Assembly (NCBI RefSeq): GCF_937960835.1
Contig: NZ_CALGPC010000006.1
Span: forward strand, 604,923 to 668,922
DNA length: 64,000 nucleotides
Direction of reading: 5' to 3'
From: an uncultured Ferrovibrio sp.
GTDB taxonomy: Bacteria > Pseudomonadota > Alphaproteobacteria > Ferrovibrionales > Ferrovibrionaceae
The notes under the pieces were generated by a model that did not search any database, was not told the DNA's origin, and saw nothing but the letters and a program-made list of their open reading frames with translations. The translations under genes and the position numbers were made by a program. Positions 8,236 through 17,092 of this stretch are shown here, one piece after another. Every line of letters starts with the position of its first letter. The first letter of the stretch is position 1.

Positions 8236-9291
8236 ATGCGAGCCATGCTGCTGCATTCGGCTGGCCGGCCGTTGGTGATGACGGAAACGCCCGAGCCGAA
8301 CCCGGGATCCCAGGAGATTGTCGTCAAGGTTGCCGCCTGCGGTGTCTGCCGCACCGATCTGCATGTTGTCGATGGTGAGCTGCGGCAGCCTAAGCTGCCG
8401 ATCATCCCCGGGCATGAAATCGTTGGCCATGTAATCGCGCTGGGGCGCGATGTGGATACCTTCAAGCTGGGCGACCGGGTCGGCATACCGTGGCTGGGCT
8501 GGACTTGCGGCATCTGCAGCTATTGCAGGAATGGGCAGGAGAATCTGTGCGAGCAGGCGCGCTTCACCGGCTATCAGATCGATGGCGGATATGCTGAACG
8601 GGCGGTGGTCGATCATCGCTACTGTTTCCCCATTCCCGACGGGATCAGCGATGTCGAGGCTGCGCCATTGCTCTGCGCCGGCTTGATCGGTTACCGGGCC
8701 TATCGCATGGCGGGGCCGGTCCGCAGCCTGGGGCTCTATGGCTTCGGCGCTGCCGCCCATATCCTGATCCAGGTTGCCAATGCACAGGGCGTGAAGGTTT
8801 TTGCCTTCACGCGCCCAGGCGACACCGAGCGCCAGGCTTTTGCGCGGCAGCTCGGTGCCGTTTGGGCCGGCTCGTCCGATGCGAGTCCCGACGAGCCGCT
8901 CGATGCGGCGATCATTTTCGCGCCGGTGGGCGCGCTGGTTCCTCTGGCGCTGAAGGCAGTGCGCAAGGGGGGAACGGTGATCTGCGCTGGCATCCATATG
9001 AGTGACATCCCGCGCTTCCCGTACGAGCTTCTATGGGGTGAACGGACGGTGCGGTCAGTGGCCAATCTGACCCGCCAGGATGCCATTGATTTCCTCGCCC
9101 TGGCGCCCACCATCCCGGTCCGAACGTATCCGGTTTCCTATCCGCTGGCCGATGCCAACCGCGCCCTGGCCGATCTGCGTGCTGGACGCGTGGAAGGGGC
9201 TGCGGTTCTGGTTGTCCAGGAGCCCGCCAAGAACTGGATTGATTCCGGCAAGAGCACTAGCTTTCAGGGCGAGGAGGAAGCCCTGCCATGA
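8236..9291 (+). CDS. adhA: Zinc-dependent alcohol dehydrogenase, propanol-preferring type
   Basis: Medium-chain dehydrogenase of 351 residues that interconverts alcohols and aldehydes with NAD. Catalytic zinc ligands include C38 and H60 (GHE); the structural zinc site is C91, C94, C97 and C105 (CGICSYC...C). The ATG at 8236 has GAGGGGG just upstream; an in-frame upstream extension to 8062 is non-conserved and was rejected. Its stop overlaps the start of gabD by 4 nt (ATGA), indicating translational coupling: the alcohol dehydrogenase probably makes an aldehyde that the second enzyme oxidises. An FNR-like box upstream suggests low-oxygen induction. Confidence 0.85.
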   Translation: MRAMLLHSAGRPLVMTETPEPNPGSQEIVVKVAACGVCRTDLHVVDGELRQPKLPIIPGHEIVGHVIALGRDVDTFKLGDRVGIPWLGWTCGICSYCRNGQENLCEQARFTGYQIDGGYAERAVVDHRYCFPIPDGISDVEAAPLLCAGLIGYRAYRMAGPVRSLGLYGFGAAAHILIQVANAQGVKVFAFTRPGDTERQAFARQLGAVWAGSSDASPDEPLDAAIIFAPVGALVPLALKAVRKGGTVICAGIHMSDIPRFPYELLWGERTVRSVANLTRQDAIDFLALAPTIPVRTYPVSYPLADANRALADLRAGRVEGAAVLVVQEPAKNWIDSGKSTSFQGEEEALP

Positions 9292-10745
9292 CCCATCTGA
9301 AACACGCTGACCTGTTGCGCCGCCAGGCCTATATCGACGGAGCCTGGGTATCCGCCGATTCCGGCAAGACTTTTCCAGTGACCAATCCTGCCGATGGCAG
9401 CCTGATCGCGGAAGTCCCGGATATGGGCCGCGCTGAGACGCGCCGGGCGATTGTCGCCGCCGAAGCAGCCTGGCCAGCCTGGGCGCAGCTGACGGCCAAG
9501 CAGCGGGCAGGGATCTTGCGCAAATGGTACGAACTGATCCTGCAGCATCAGGACGACCTCGGCGCGCTGATGACGCTGGAGCAAGGCAAGCCCTATGTGG
9601 AGGCCAAGGGCGAAGTCATATATGGCGCCAGCTTCGTCGAATGGTTCGCCGAGGAAGGCCGCCGCATCTATGGCGATGTCATTCCCGCTCACGCGCCGGA
9701 CAAGCGCATTATCGTGCTCAAGCAGCCGGTGGGCGTTGTGGCAGCCATCACGCCCTGGAACTTCCCTGTCGCCATGATCACCCGCAAGGTCGCGCCGGCC
9801 TTGGCCGCCGGATGCCCGGTGGTTGTGAAGCCAGCCGAAGACACGCCGCTTTGCGCGCTGGCGCTTGCCAAGCTGGCTGAAGAAGCTGGCATCCCGAAGG
9901 GCGTTTTCAACGTCGTCACGTCGATGCAGGCCCCGGAAGTTGGTCTGGAACTGACCACCAATCCGATTGTGCGCAAGGTGTCGTTCACAGGCTCTACCGA
10001 GGTTGGCAAGATTCTGATGCGGCAAAGCGCCGATACCATTAAGAAGCTGTCGCTGGAGCTCGGCGGCAATGCGCCGTTCATCGTCTTCGACGATGCCGAT
10101 CTCGATGCGGCTGTTGCTGGTGCGATGATCTCGAAGTACCGCAACACCGGCCAGACCTGTGTCTGCGCCAACCGTCTTCTGGTGCAGGACAAGATCTACG
10201 ACGCCTTTGCCGGAAAACTGACGGAAGCCGTGAAGAAGCTGAAAACCGGCCCCGGTTTTACTGAAGGTGTCAACCAAGGTCCGCTGATCAACCAGGATGC
10301 TTTGAACAAGGTCGAGCGCCTGGTGGCCGATGCAAAGGCGAAAGGCGCCAAGGTGCTGGTCGGCGGCGCGCGGCATGAACTGGGCGGCACCTTCTATCAG
10401 CCCAGTGTGATCACCGATGCCACGCCCGACATGGCGGTGGCGCAGGAAGAGATATTCGGTCCGGTGGCGGTGCTGTTCCGCTTCAAGGACGAGTCCGAAG
10501 CGATCAAGCTAGCCAACGACACGCCTTACGGCTTGGCGGCATACTTCTACAGCCGCGACATCGGGCGCGTCTGGCGCGTTGCTGAGCAGCTGCATTACGG
10601 CATTGTCGGTATCAACGAAGGCCTGATCTCCACGGCTGAAGCGCCCTTCGGCGGCATGAAGGAATCAGGCATGGGCCGCGAAGGCTCGAAATACGGCGTC
10701 GATAGTTTCGTTGAGATCAAATATCTCTGCCTCGGCGGTATTTGA
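9288..10745 (+). CDS. gabD: NAD(P)-dependent succinate-semialdehyde dehydrogenase
   Basis: Aldehyde dehydrogenase of 485 residues. PWNFP holds the oxyanion Asn (N158), the general base is E257 (LELGG) and the nucleophile is C291 in GQTCVCANR. The stretch ELGGNAPFIVFDDADLD is characteristic of GabD. C293 follows at C-x-C spacing, which in human SSADH forms a redox switch; whether that applies here is unknown. Coupled to the alcohol dehydrogenase through a 4-nt overlap, so the true substrate may be the aldehyde made by that enzyme. Confidence 0.85.
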   Translation: MTHLKHADLLRRQAYIDGAWVSADSGKTFPVTNPADGSLIAEVPDMGRAETRRAIVAAEAAWPAWAQLTAKQRAGILRKWYELILQHQDDLGALMTLEQGKPYVEAKGEVIYGASFVEWFAEEGRRIYGDVIPAHAPDKRIIVLKQPVGVVAAITPWNFPVAMITRKVAPALAAGCPVVVKPAEDTPLCALALAKLAEEAGIPKGVFNVVTSMQAPEVGLELTTNPIVRKVSFTGSTEVGKILMRQSADTIKKLSLELGGNAPFIVFDDADLDAAVAGAMISKYRNTGQTCVCANRLLVQDKIYDAFAGKLTEAVKKLKTGPGFTEGVNQGPLINQDALNKVERLVADAKAKGAKVLVGGARHELGGTFYQPSVITDATPDMAVAQEEIFGPVAVLFRFKDESEAIKLANDTPYGLAAYFYSRDIGRVWRVAEQLHYGIVGINEGLISTAEAPFGGMKESGMGREGSKYGVDSFVEIKYLCLGGI

Positions 10746-10772
10746 GGCGCCTGCATAAATCCATGCCATCAA

Positions 10773-10800
10773 GGTATTGGCCGCCCACGCGGCCGATACC
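10773..10800 (+). terminator. Strong hairpin after gabD, no U-run
   Basis: Arms of 12 nt, GGTATTGGCCGC and GCGGCCGATACC, pair with a single G-T wobble around the 4-nt loop CCAC. It lies 27 nt after the gabD stop. No T-tract follows, so it may be a transcript-end stabiliser or an imperfect terminator. Confidence 0.4.
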
Positions 10801-10874
10801 GTATATTGAGCAGCCTGTCTGGCCAGCGGCCCATCAGAGAGCCGCGGCCTCCTCCCCAGGCTGAAGAGGGTAGT

Positions 10875-12008
10875 ATGGTCGAGCGTTGCGATATTGTGAT
10901 CATTGGCGGTGGCATTGCCGGCGCCGGTGCTGGTTATGCATTGGCCCGTGAAGGCAAGCGTGTTGTGCTGCTGGAGCGGGAGAGTCAGCCGGGTTACCAC
11001 ACCACCGGCCGTTCGGCGGCGCTGTATGCCGAAACCTACGGCAATGCGCCGATTCGCGCGCTTACCGTGGCCAGCCGTGATTTCCTGCACAATCCGCCAC
11101 CGGGCTTTTCTGATGTACCGATCCTGACGCCGCGTGGCGCTATGCATGTCGGCGGCATGGAAAAGGCCGCCACTTTAGATGCCGACTTCGAGGAGATGCG
11201 CAAGCTGGTGCCCACGCTGCGGCGTCTGACGGCGCAGGAAACCGTGGATATCATGCCGGTGCTGAAGCCGGAGGCGGCCGCCGGCGGCGCAATCTTCGAG
11301 CCCGAGGCCAAGGATATCGAGGTCCATGCGCTGCATCGCGGTTTTCTGCGCGGCATGACGGCTGCGGGCGGTCGTATCGTTACGGATGCTGAAGTTATCG
11401 GGGTTGCGCGGGTTAATGGCGACTGGCAGGTGGAAAGCAGCAACGGCAGCTTCGCCGCGCCGGTCCTGATCAACGCGGCTGGCGCCTGGGCCGATATCAT
11501 TGCTTCGATCGCCGGCGTGCCGCCGATCGGCCTGCAGCCCAAGCGGCGCACTGCCGTGACTTTCGATCCACCCAATGGAGTTTCGATCCACGATTGGCCG
11601 ATGGTGATCGAGGCGGACGAATCCTTCTATTTCAAGCCCGATGCCGGACGCATCTTGCTTTCACCCTGCGACGAGACGGACAGTGAGGCCTGCGACGCGC
11701 AGCCGGACGAAATGGACATCGCCATCGCAGTCGACCGGCTGGAAACAGCGACCACGCTCCAGGTGCGGCGTCTGGCGGCGAAATGGGCCGGTCTGCGGTC
11801 CTTCGTGGCCGACCGCACCATCGTCTGTGGCTTCGATCCCGCCGCGCCGGGCTTTTTCTGGCTGGCAGCACAGGGTGGTTATGGCATCCAGACCTCTGCA
11901 GCCATGAGCCGGGTTGCCGGGGCTCTTGCACTGGGGCGTGGATTGCCCAACGATATTGTCGACCTCGGGCTCACCGAGCGCGATTTGAGCCCGGCGCGGT
12001 TGAGATAA
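10875..12008 (+). CDS. FAD-dependent D-amino-acid dehydrogenase, D-arginine dehydrogenase (DauA)-like
   Basis: DAO-fold flavoprotein of 377 residues. The FAD dinucleotide site IIGGGIAGAGAGYAL is at the N-terminus and an acidic ribose end follows (LLERE). Segments GYHTTGRSAA, LQPKRR, WAGLRSFVAD and WLAAQGGYGIQTSAAM closely resemble Pseudomonas D-arginine dehydrogenase (from memory). Expected reaction: oxidative deamination of D-amino acids with electrons passed to quinone or another acceptor. Start is ATG 10875 with GAGGG upstream; the earlier in-frame start at 10806 is not conserved. No D-Arg partner (DauB) is adjacent. Substrate remains an inference. Confidence 0.75.
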   Translation: MVERCDIVIIGGGIAGAGAGYALAREGKRVVLLERESQPGYHTTGRSAALYAETYGNAPIRALTVASRDFLHNPPPGFSDVPILTPRGAMHVGGMEKAATLDADFEEMRKLVPTLRRLTAQETVDIMPVLKPEAAAGGAIFEPEAKDIEVHALHRGFLRGMTAAGGRIVTDAEVIGVARVNGDWQVESSNGSFAAPVLINAAGAWADIIASIAGVPPIGLQPKRRTAVTFDPPNGVSIHDWPMVIEADESFYFKPDAGRILLSPCDETDSEACDAQPDEMDIAIAVDRLETATTLQVRRLAAKWAGLRSFVADRTIVCGFDPAAPGFFWLAAQGGYGIQTSAAMSRVAGALALGRGLPNDIVDLGLTERDLSPARLR

Positions 12009-12044
12009 CCCCCATTGAGATAACCCTCATTGAGATAGCTCTAT
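12000..12044 (+). repeat. 15-bp tandem repeat, three units, over a stop codon
   Basis: Units start at 12000, 12015 and 12030: TTGAGATAACCCCCA, TTGAGATAACCCTCA and a diverged TTGAGATAGCTCTAT. The first unit contains the stop of the preceding flavoprotein gene. Because 15 is a multiple of three, each unit brings another in-frame stop (TAA, TAA, TAG). The repeat ends just before the next gene's ATG at 12048. Confidence 0.85.
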
Positions 12045-12047
12045 GCG

Positions 12048-14123
12048 ATGAATGCTCTCCTCACCCCAGCCAAATCCAGGATCGGCTACAGCGCCTGTCC
12101 GCATGATTGTCCGTCGACCTGTGCGCTGGAGATCGAGCTGCTGCCCAACGGGCAGATCGGGAAGGTAAGGGGCGCCGAGGAGAACGAGTACACCGCCGGC
12201 GTAATCTGCGCCAAGGTTGCTCGCTATGCCGAGCGGGCAAACCACAAGGATCGTCTGCTATATCCGCTCAAGCGCGTCGGCCCGAGAGGTTCGGGCCAGT
12301 TCGAGCGCATTTCCTGGAAGGAGGCGCTCGACCGCACGGCGGAGGCCTTTCTGAAGGCCGAAGCGGAATTCGGCAGCGAGTCCATCTGGCCGTACTATTA
12401 CGCCGGTACGATGGGCCTGGTGCAGCGCGATGGCATTCATCGCCTGCGCAATGTGAAACGTTATTCCGGGCAGCATTCCACCATCTGCGTGACTTTGGCC
12501 CGGGCCGGCCATATCGCCGGCACGGGAGCCTTGCGCGGTCCAGATCCGCGCGAGATGGCGAAAAGCGACTGCGTGGTAATCTGGGGCACCAATGCTGTGC
12601 ATACCCAGGTCAATGTGATGACCCATGTCATGCGCGCCCGCAAGGAACGAGGCGCCAAGGTCGTGGTGGTCGACCCCTATCGCAATGCCACGGCCCAGCA
12701 GGCCGACATGCATCTGATGCTGCGGCCGGGTACGGATGGAGCCTTGGCCTGCGCCGTGATGCATGTGCTGTTCCGGGACGGCTTTGCGGATCGCGAATAT
12801 CTTGCGCAATACACCGATGTGCCGGATGAACTGGAACGGCATCTGCAAAGCCGCACGCCGGAATGGGCGGCGGCAATCACCGGGCTGACGGCGGAGGAGA
12901 TCACCGCCTTTGCCCGCCTGCTGGGCGAGCGTAAGCGGCATTACATCCGGTTGGGATATGGCTTCTCGCGCAGCCGCAATGGTGCGGTAAATATGCACGC
13001 CGCTACCAGCATTGCCTGCGTGACGGGCGCCTGGCGCTATGAAGGCGGCGGCGCCTTCCACAATAACGGTGCGATCTTCCACTGGGACAAAACCCTGATC
13101 GAAGGGCTGGATGCCCTCGATCCCAAGATCCGTATGCTGGATCAGTGCCAGATCGGTCCGATCCTGTGCGGCGATGCCCAGGCGCTGCGGCACGGTCCGC
13201 CGGTGAAGGGATTGCTCATTCAAAACACCAATCCGATGGAAGTTGCGCCAGATTCAAATCTGGTGGCGCGAGGCTTCGCCCGCGAGGATTTGTTCGTCTG
13301 CGTGCATGAGCAGTTCATGACCGCCACCGCGAAGATGGCCGATATCGTCCTGCCGGCCACCATGTTCACCGAGCATGACGATATCTATCAGGCCGGCGGT
13401 CAGCAGAGCATTCTGCTGGGGCCGAAGCTGGTGGAAGCCCCCGGCGAGGCGCGCGAGAATCATTACGTGATCGTCGAGCTGGCAAAGCGTCTGGGGGCGC
13501 AACATCCCGGTTTCGAGATGTCAGCCATCGAGATCGTAGAGGCGACGCTGAAGGCGTCCGGCTGGCCCGATGTGGCGACGCTGCGCGAGCAGCGCTGGCA
13601 TGATTGCCAGCCGGATTTCCGCACCAGCCATTTTCTCGACGGTTTCGGATGGCCTGATGGGAAATACCGCTTTGCCCCGGACTGGAAGGCGATGGGCCCG
13701 GATGCGGATGGCATGCCGCGCTTGCCTGATCACTGGGAGTGCATCGAGGCAGCAACGGAAGAGCATCCCTTCCGGCTGGTCACTGCGCCTGCGCGCAACT
13801 TCCTCAATACCAGTTTCACAGAGACACCGACTTCGGTTAAGCGCGAGGCCCGGCCAACGGCTTTCATTCATCCGCTCGATGCAGCGGAGCTGGGTATTGC
13901 CGATGGCAGCGCGGTGCGGCTGGGCAACAAGCGGGGCAATGTGAAGCTCCATGCCAAGCTGTTCGATGGCGTGCAGCGCGGCGTTGTAATCGTCGAAAGC
14001 ATCTGGCCGCATGCCGCGTTCGAGGAGGGCATGGGCATAAACGCGCTGATTGGATCAGATGCCCCGAAGCCCAATGGCGGCGGAGCATTCCACGATACAG
14101 CGATCTGGGTCAGGGCAACATAA
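12048..14123 (+). CDS. Molybdopterin-dependent oxidoreductase, DMSO reductase family
   Basis: Protein of 691 residues with a molybdopterin oxidoreductase core and a C-terminal molydopterin-dinucleotide-binding barrel (from about residue 570). The N-terminus carries a 4Fe-4S motif: C17-x3-C21-x3-C25-x28-C54. No Tat signal is seen, so it should be cytoplasmic. No electron-transfer subunit or dedicated chaperone lies beside it. Substrate cannot be told; soluble single-subunit members are usually listed only as molybdopterin oxidoreductase family protein. Start ATG 12048 lies 39 nt after the flavoprotein stop, across the 15-bp repeats; an adjacent ATG at 12043 is out of frame. Confidence 0.82.
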   Translation: MNALLTPAKSRIGYSACPHDCPSTCALEIELLPNGQIGKVRGAEENEYTAGVICAKVARYAERANHKDRLLYPLKRVGPRGSGQFERISWKEALDRTAEAFLKAEAEFGSESIWPYYYAGTMGLVQRDGIHRLRNVKRYSGQHSTICVTLARAGHIAGTGALRGPDPREMAKSDCVVIWGTNAVHTQVNVMTHVMRARKERGAKVVVVDPYRNATAQQADMHLMLRPGTDGALACAVMHVLFRDGFADREYLAQYTDVPDELERHLQSRTPEWAAAITGLTAEEITAFARLLGERKRHYIRLGYGFSRSRNGAVNMHAATSIACVTGAWRYEGGGAFHNNGAIFHWDKTLIEGLDALDPKIRMLDQCQIGPILCGDAQALRHGPPVKGLLIQNTNPMEVAPDSNLVARGFAREDLFVCVHEQFMTATAKMADIVLPATMFTEHDDIYQAGGQQSILLGPKLVEAPGEARENHYVIVELAKRLGAQHPGFEMSAIEIVEATLKASGWPDVATLREQRWHDCQPDFRTSHFLDGFGWPDGKYRFAPDWKAMGPDADGMPRLPDHWECIEAATEEHPFRLVTAPARNFLNTSFTETPTSVKREARPTAFIHPLDAAELGIADGSAVRLGNKRGNVKLHAKLFDGVQRGVVIVESIWPHAAFEEGMGINALIGSDAPKPNGGGAFHDTAIWVRAT

Positions 14124-14130
14124 ACACCCG

Positions 14131-14145
14131 CCTGACCCGGTCAGG
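14131..14145. terminator. Short palindrome between convergent genes
   Basis: CCTGAC-CCG-GTCAGG forms a 6-bp stem with a 3-nt loop in the 23-nt space between the molybdopterin oxidoreductase stop and the convergent cysQ stop. A weak T-run (TTTT, 14155-14158) follows on the plus strand. It could serve both strands. Confidence 0.35.
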
Positions 14146-14146
14146 C

Positions 14147-14923
14147 TTACCGCGTTTTCAGCAGATCAACGAGATCGTCGAAGATATAGGCGCCGGTGGC
14201 GATTACCGACGGATGCCGCTTGTTCTCGCCGTAGACCAGCGACAGGCCATCGGCCGTCGCAACCCGGCCGCCAGCCTCCTGCACCAGCAGATCGGCGGCG
14301 ACCACATCCCAGTCGCTTTTCTCGGTCAGGCTGATTGCCGCATCGAATTTGCCCGCTGCCACCAGTGCCATGCGATAAGCGATGGAATTGCGATAGGCGA
14401 AATCTGCTTTCGCGGCGCGTGCCATCCAGCCGTGGCGCTCGAAAGTGCGGCGGCTGGCAAGGAAGCGGGCTTCCATCAGACTGGCATGGCCGGAGGCTTG
14501 GATCGGTTTGCCATTCAGCTTGGCGCCGCCGCCGGACATGGCCTCGAAGAACTCCTGCGTGGCGGGATTGTAGATGGCGGCCAGCACCGGCCGGTGACCG
14601 CGCACAAGCGCGACGCAGACGGTGAATTCCGGCTTTGAATCGATGAATGCGCGGGTGCCGTCGATCGGGTCGATCACCCAGACATCGCTGGCCCCGGGAT
14701 TTTGGCTGCCGCTTTCCTCGCTCAGCCAGCCGTAATCCGGCCGGCCGCCGAGCAGTCTTTCACGCAAAAGGTTATCAACAGCCAGATCGGCCTCTGAGAC
14801 AGGATCATTCGGCTTCTTGTGCCAGGATTTCACCCCGGCGCCGAAAAAGCGCATGGCCTCCTGACCGGCCGCGCGCACGGCGTCGTGCAAAAGCTCCTGA
14901 TCCTGTCTGAGGGAAGCAGCCAT
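14147..14923 (-). CDS. cysQ: 3'(2'),5'-bisphosphate nucleotidase / inositol monophosphatase family
   Basis: Mg-dependent, Li-sensitive phosphatase family member of 258 residues. CysQ proteins remove the phosphate of PAP made in sulfate assimilation. Metal-binding motifs are present: SEES (loop Glu pair), DPIDGT (Asp-x-x-Asp) and SDWDVVAAD (C-terminal Asp). A GAGGAGAGG site precedes the ATG, 19 nt after the pmbA stop, so the two form an operon. Inositol monophosphatase or related substrates remain possible; the length and pmbA adjacency favour CysQ. Confidence 0.75.
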   Translation of the reverse strand: MAASLRQDQELLHDAVRAAGQEAMRFFGAGVKSWHKKPNDPVSEADLAVDNLLRERLLGGRPDYGWLSEESGSQNPGASDVWVIDPIDGTRAFIDSKPEFTVCVALVRGHRPVLAAIYNPATQEFFEAMSGGGAKLNGKPIQASGHASLMEARFLASRRTFERHGWMARAAKADFAYRNSIAYRMALVAAGKFDAAISLTEKSDWDVVAADLLVQEAGGRVATADGLSLVYGENKRHPSVIATGAYIFDDLVDLLKTR

Positions 14924-14942
14924 CCTCTCCTCTCAGCGCCTC

Positions 14943-16298
14943 TTAGCGTCCGGCAACCGTCATGCCATCGATGCGCACGGTCGGCGCATCGGTGCCGAAA
15001 CGGAATTCCAGATCGTTGGCCGGAGTTAGGTGAAGGAACATGTCTTTCAGGTTTCCGGCGATGGTGATTTCTGAAACCGGTTCGGCAATCTCCCCATCGA
15101 CAATGAGGAAGCCTGCTGCCCCGCGGCTGTAGTCGCCAGTCACGCCATTGACGCCCATGCCGATCAGTTCTGTGACATAAAGCCCATGTTTGATATCGGC
15201 CATCAATTCGCGCGGCGTTTTCTGGCCGGGCGCGAGATAGACGTTGGTCGGCGCCGGGGAGGGCGGCGAAGCCGTGCCGCGCGCGGCATGGCCGGTGCTG
15301 GCCCTGCCAAGCTGGCGCGCTGTGGCGCAGTCCAGAAGCCAGGTAGTCAGCCGTCCGTCTTCGACCAGATCACGGGTCTGGCGCCTCACGCCTTCCATGT
15401 CGAACCAGCGCGAGCGGAAGCCGCGCTTGCGCAGCGGATCGTCGATGATCCGGATGCCGGCGGCGAAGACCTGCTGACCCAGCCTGTCCTTCAGGAAGGA
15501 TGTGCCGCGCGCCACGGCCGCGCCATTGATGGCGCTGGCGAAATGGCCTACCAGGCTGGTGGCAACACGCGGATCGAAGACGATCGGCATGGCCGCGCTT
15601 TCCAGCTTGCGGGGGTTAAGGCGGCGTACGGCGCGTTCGCCGGCCTTGCGGCCGATCTCTTCCGGGGAGGGCAGGTCGCTGAAATGGGTCTTGGCCTCGT
15701 AATCCCAATCGCGCTCCATCGCCGTATCCTTGCCGGCGATGGCGGTGGCTGAAACGGTATGCGATCCGCTCCAACCCGCGCCACTGAAACCGATGCTGTT
15801 GGCATAGGCTACCACGCCGAAGGACCGTCCGGCGCCCCCGCCCTCTGAATTGGTCACTCCTGGCACGGCCAGCGCCGCCGCCTCGGCCGCCTTTGCGCGC
15901 TCCAGCAGTTGCGGCATCTCCAGCTCGACGCCATCGAAGAGATCGAGATCGACCGCCTCGGTCGCCAGTTGCGACGGATCCGGCAGGCCGGTGAACTTAT
16001 CTTCCGGCGCGGCCTTCGCCATGCTGATGGCGCGTTCCACCAGTTCGTGCAGGGCGGCAGGGGAAAAATCCGTCGTCGAAACGCAGGCCTGCCGCTGGCC
16101 CATCAGCACACGCAGTCCGAGATCGCGGCTTTCGGAAGATTCCACATCCTCCGGCTGGCCCATGCGCACCCCGGCGCTGAGAGAGCGGGATTCGTGATAC
16201 ACCGCATCGGCGGCCTCGGCGCCCGCCTTGATGGTGGCCTTCAGCAGGTCGGCAATCAGTGTCTGCGCTTCTGCGGCGCGTTGGCGTGCATCGGTCAT
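14943..16298 (-). CDS. pmbA: TldD/PmbA family protease component PmbA (TldE)
   Basis: Non-catalytic partner of the TldD/TldE metalloprotease, which in enterobacteria matures microcin B17 and degrades CcdA. The 451-residue sequence has the PmbA/TldD domains but no HExxxH motif, as expected for TldE. Typical C-terminal segments are present (YVTELIGMGVNGVTGDYSRG, ending in GRIDGM-like RIDGMTVAGR). The TldD partner is encoded at 27569-29008, about 11 kb away, on the same strand. Heads a short operon with cysQ. Confidence 0.9.
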   Translation of the reverse strand: MTDARQRAAEAQTLIADLLKATIKAGAEAADAVYHESRSLSAGVRMGQPEDVESSESRDLGLRVLMGQRQACVSTTDFSPAALHELVERAISMAKAAPEDKFTGLPDPSQLATEAVDLDLFDGVELEMPQLLERAKAAEAAALAVPGVTNSEGGGAGRSFGVVAYANSIGFSGAGWSGSHTVSATAIAGKDTAMERDWDYEAKTHFSDLPSPEEIGRKAGERAVRRLNPRKLESAAMPIVFDPRVATSLVGHFASAINGAAVARGTSFLKDRLGQQVFAAGIRIIDDPLRKRGFRSRWFDMEGVRRQTRDLVEDGRLTTWLLDCATARQLGRASTGHAARGTASPPSPAPTNVYLAPGQKTPRELMADIKHGLYVTELIGMGVNGVTGDYSRGAAGFLIVDGEIAEPVSEITIAGNLKDMFLHLTPANDLEFRFGTDAPTVRIDGMTVAGR

Positions 16299-16378
16299 AT
16301 GGGGGACCCGGCGGTGTTTATCTTATCGTCCATTCTATAGGACATATAAGCAACGCGGGCGACAAAACAACCGACAGG

Positions 16379-16395
16379 AGGCCCGGTAGGGGCCT
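16379..16395 (-). terminator. Hairpin downstream of DUF488 gene
   Basis: AGGCCC and GGGCCT arms around GGTAG lie directly after the DUF488 stop. On the minus strand the stem is followed about 15 nt later by TTGTTTTG. A weak terminator for the EamA-ubiD-cyclase-DUF488 run is plausible. Confidence 0.35.
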
Positions 16396-16397
16396 GA

Positions 16398-16784
16398 CTA
16401 TCGGCTCTTCGCCGTTCGCCGGGCGGGACGGCGGGGCGATGACTTGTGCAGGTATTCGGCCAGGGCACGCGCCTGATTATGCTCGGTATCCTTGGCCGAA
16501 TAGAGCAATGTGACTTTTTTCGTTTTCATCAGGCGGCGTAATGCGTTGACCGCGGCCGGATTGGCATCCAGCTCGGCGTGATAACGCCGGCAGAACTCTT
16601 TCCAGCGCGTCGGATCATGGTTGAACCATTGCCGCAAAGCCGTACTCGGTGCGATTTCCTTCAGCCATAGCGTCAAGCCGGCTGCATCCTTGCCGATGCC
16701 GCGCGGCCAGATCCGATCCACCAGGATACGGGCGCCGTCGCTGTCTTCCTTCGGATCGTAGATGCGCTTGATGGCCAGTCGCAT
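16398..16784 (-). CDS. DUF488 family protein (YeaO type)
   Basis: Small protein of 128 residues. The DUF488 pattern is clear: RILVDRIWPRG near the N-terminus, WxKEIAPS and the central HDPTRWxxF block, then VTLLYSAKDTEHNQA. The last 15 or so residues are a basic Arg/Ser/Pro tail. Function unknown in the family. It is the last gene of a minus-strand run, 33 nt after a small membrane protein gene. Confidence 0.85.
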   Translation of the reverse strand: MRLAIKRIYDPKEDSDGARILVDRIWPRGIGKDAAGLTLWLKEIAPSTALRQWFNHDPTRWKEFCRRYHAELDANPAAVNALRRLMKTKKVTLLYSAKDTEHNQARALAEYLHKSSPRRPARRTAKSR

Positions 16785-16817
16785 GACCCGTCCAGTGCCC
16801 GCTGTAATGGCTGCGGA

Positions 16818-17090
16818 TCAATCTTCCATCCGGTAGGCCATATAGCTGACGAAAGCGACGAAGCAACCGAAGGCCCAGCCGAAAGGCCGCAGCGGTTCCA
16901 GCCAGTCTCGCCAATCCTCACCGGCGATCTTGCCCAGGATCTGGGCGAGAAGGTCGACGGCGATTGCGCCGAGCGCCGCCCCCAGTGCGAGCGAAAACAG
17001 CAGGTTCCAGACAGCCCGCATCAGCACCCACGGATGCCACCAGGGCAGGATGTCGCGTTCTGAGGGATTTTCTGGGCGGCGGAGCAGCAT
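16818..17090 (-). CDS. Small membrane protein of unknown function
   Basis: Protein of 90 residues with two probable membrane segments (about 26-48 and 68-86) and charged ends. I do not recognise a family. The start ATG at 17090 lies 2 nt after the adenylate cyclase stop, which argues that it is a real, co-translated gene; it might be an accessory to the membrane-bound cyclase, but nothing in the sequence proves that. Confidence 0.65.
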   Translation of the reverse strand: MLLRRPENPSERDILPWWHPWVLMRAVWNLLFSLALGAALGAIAVDLLAQILGKIAGEDWRDWLEPLRPFGWAFGCFVAFVSYMAYRMED

Positions 17091-17092
17091 TG

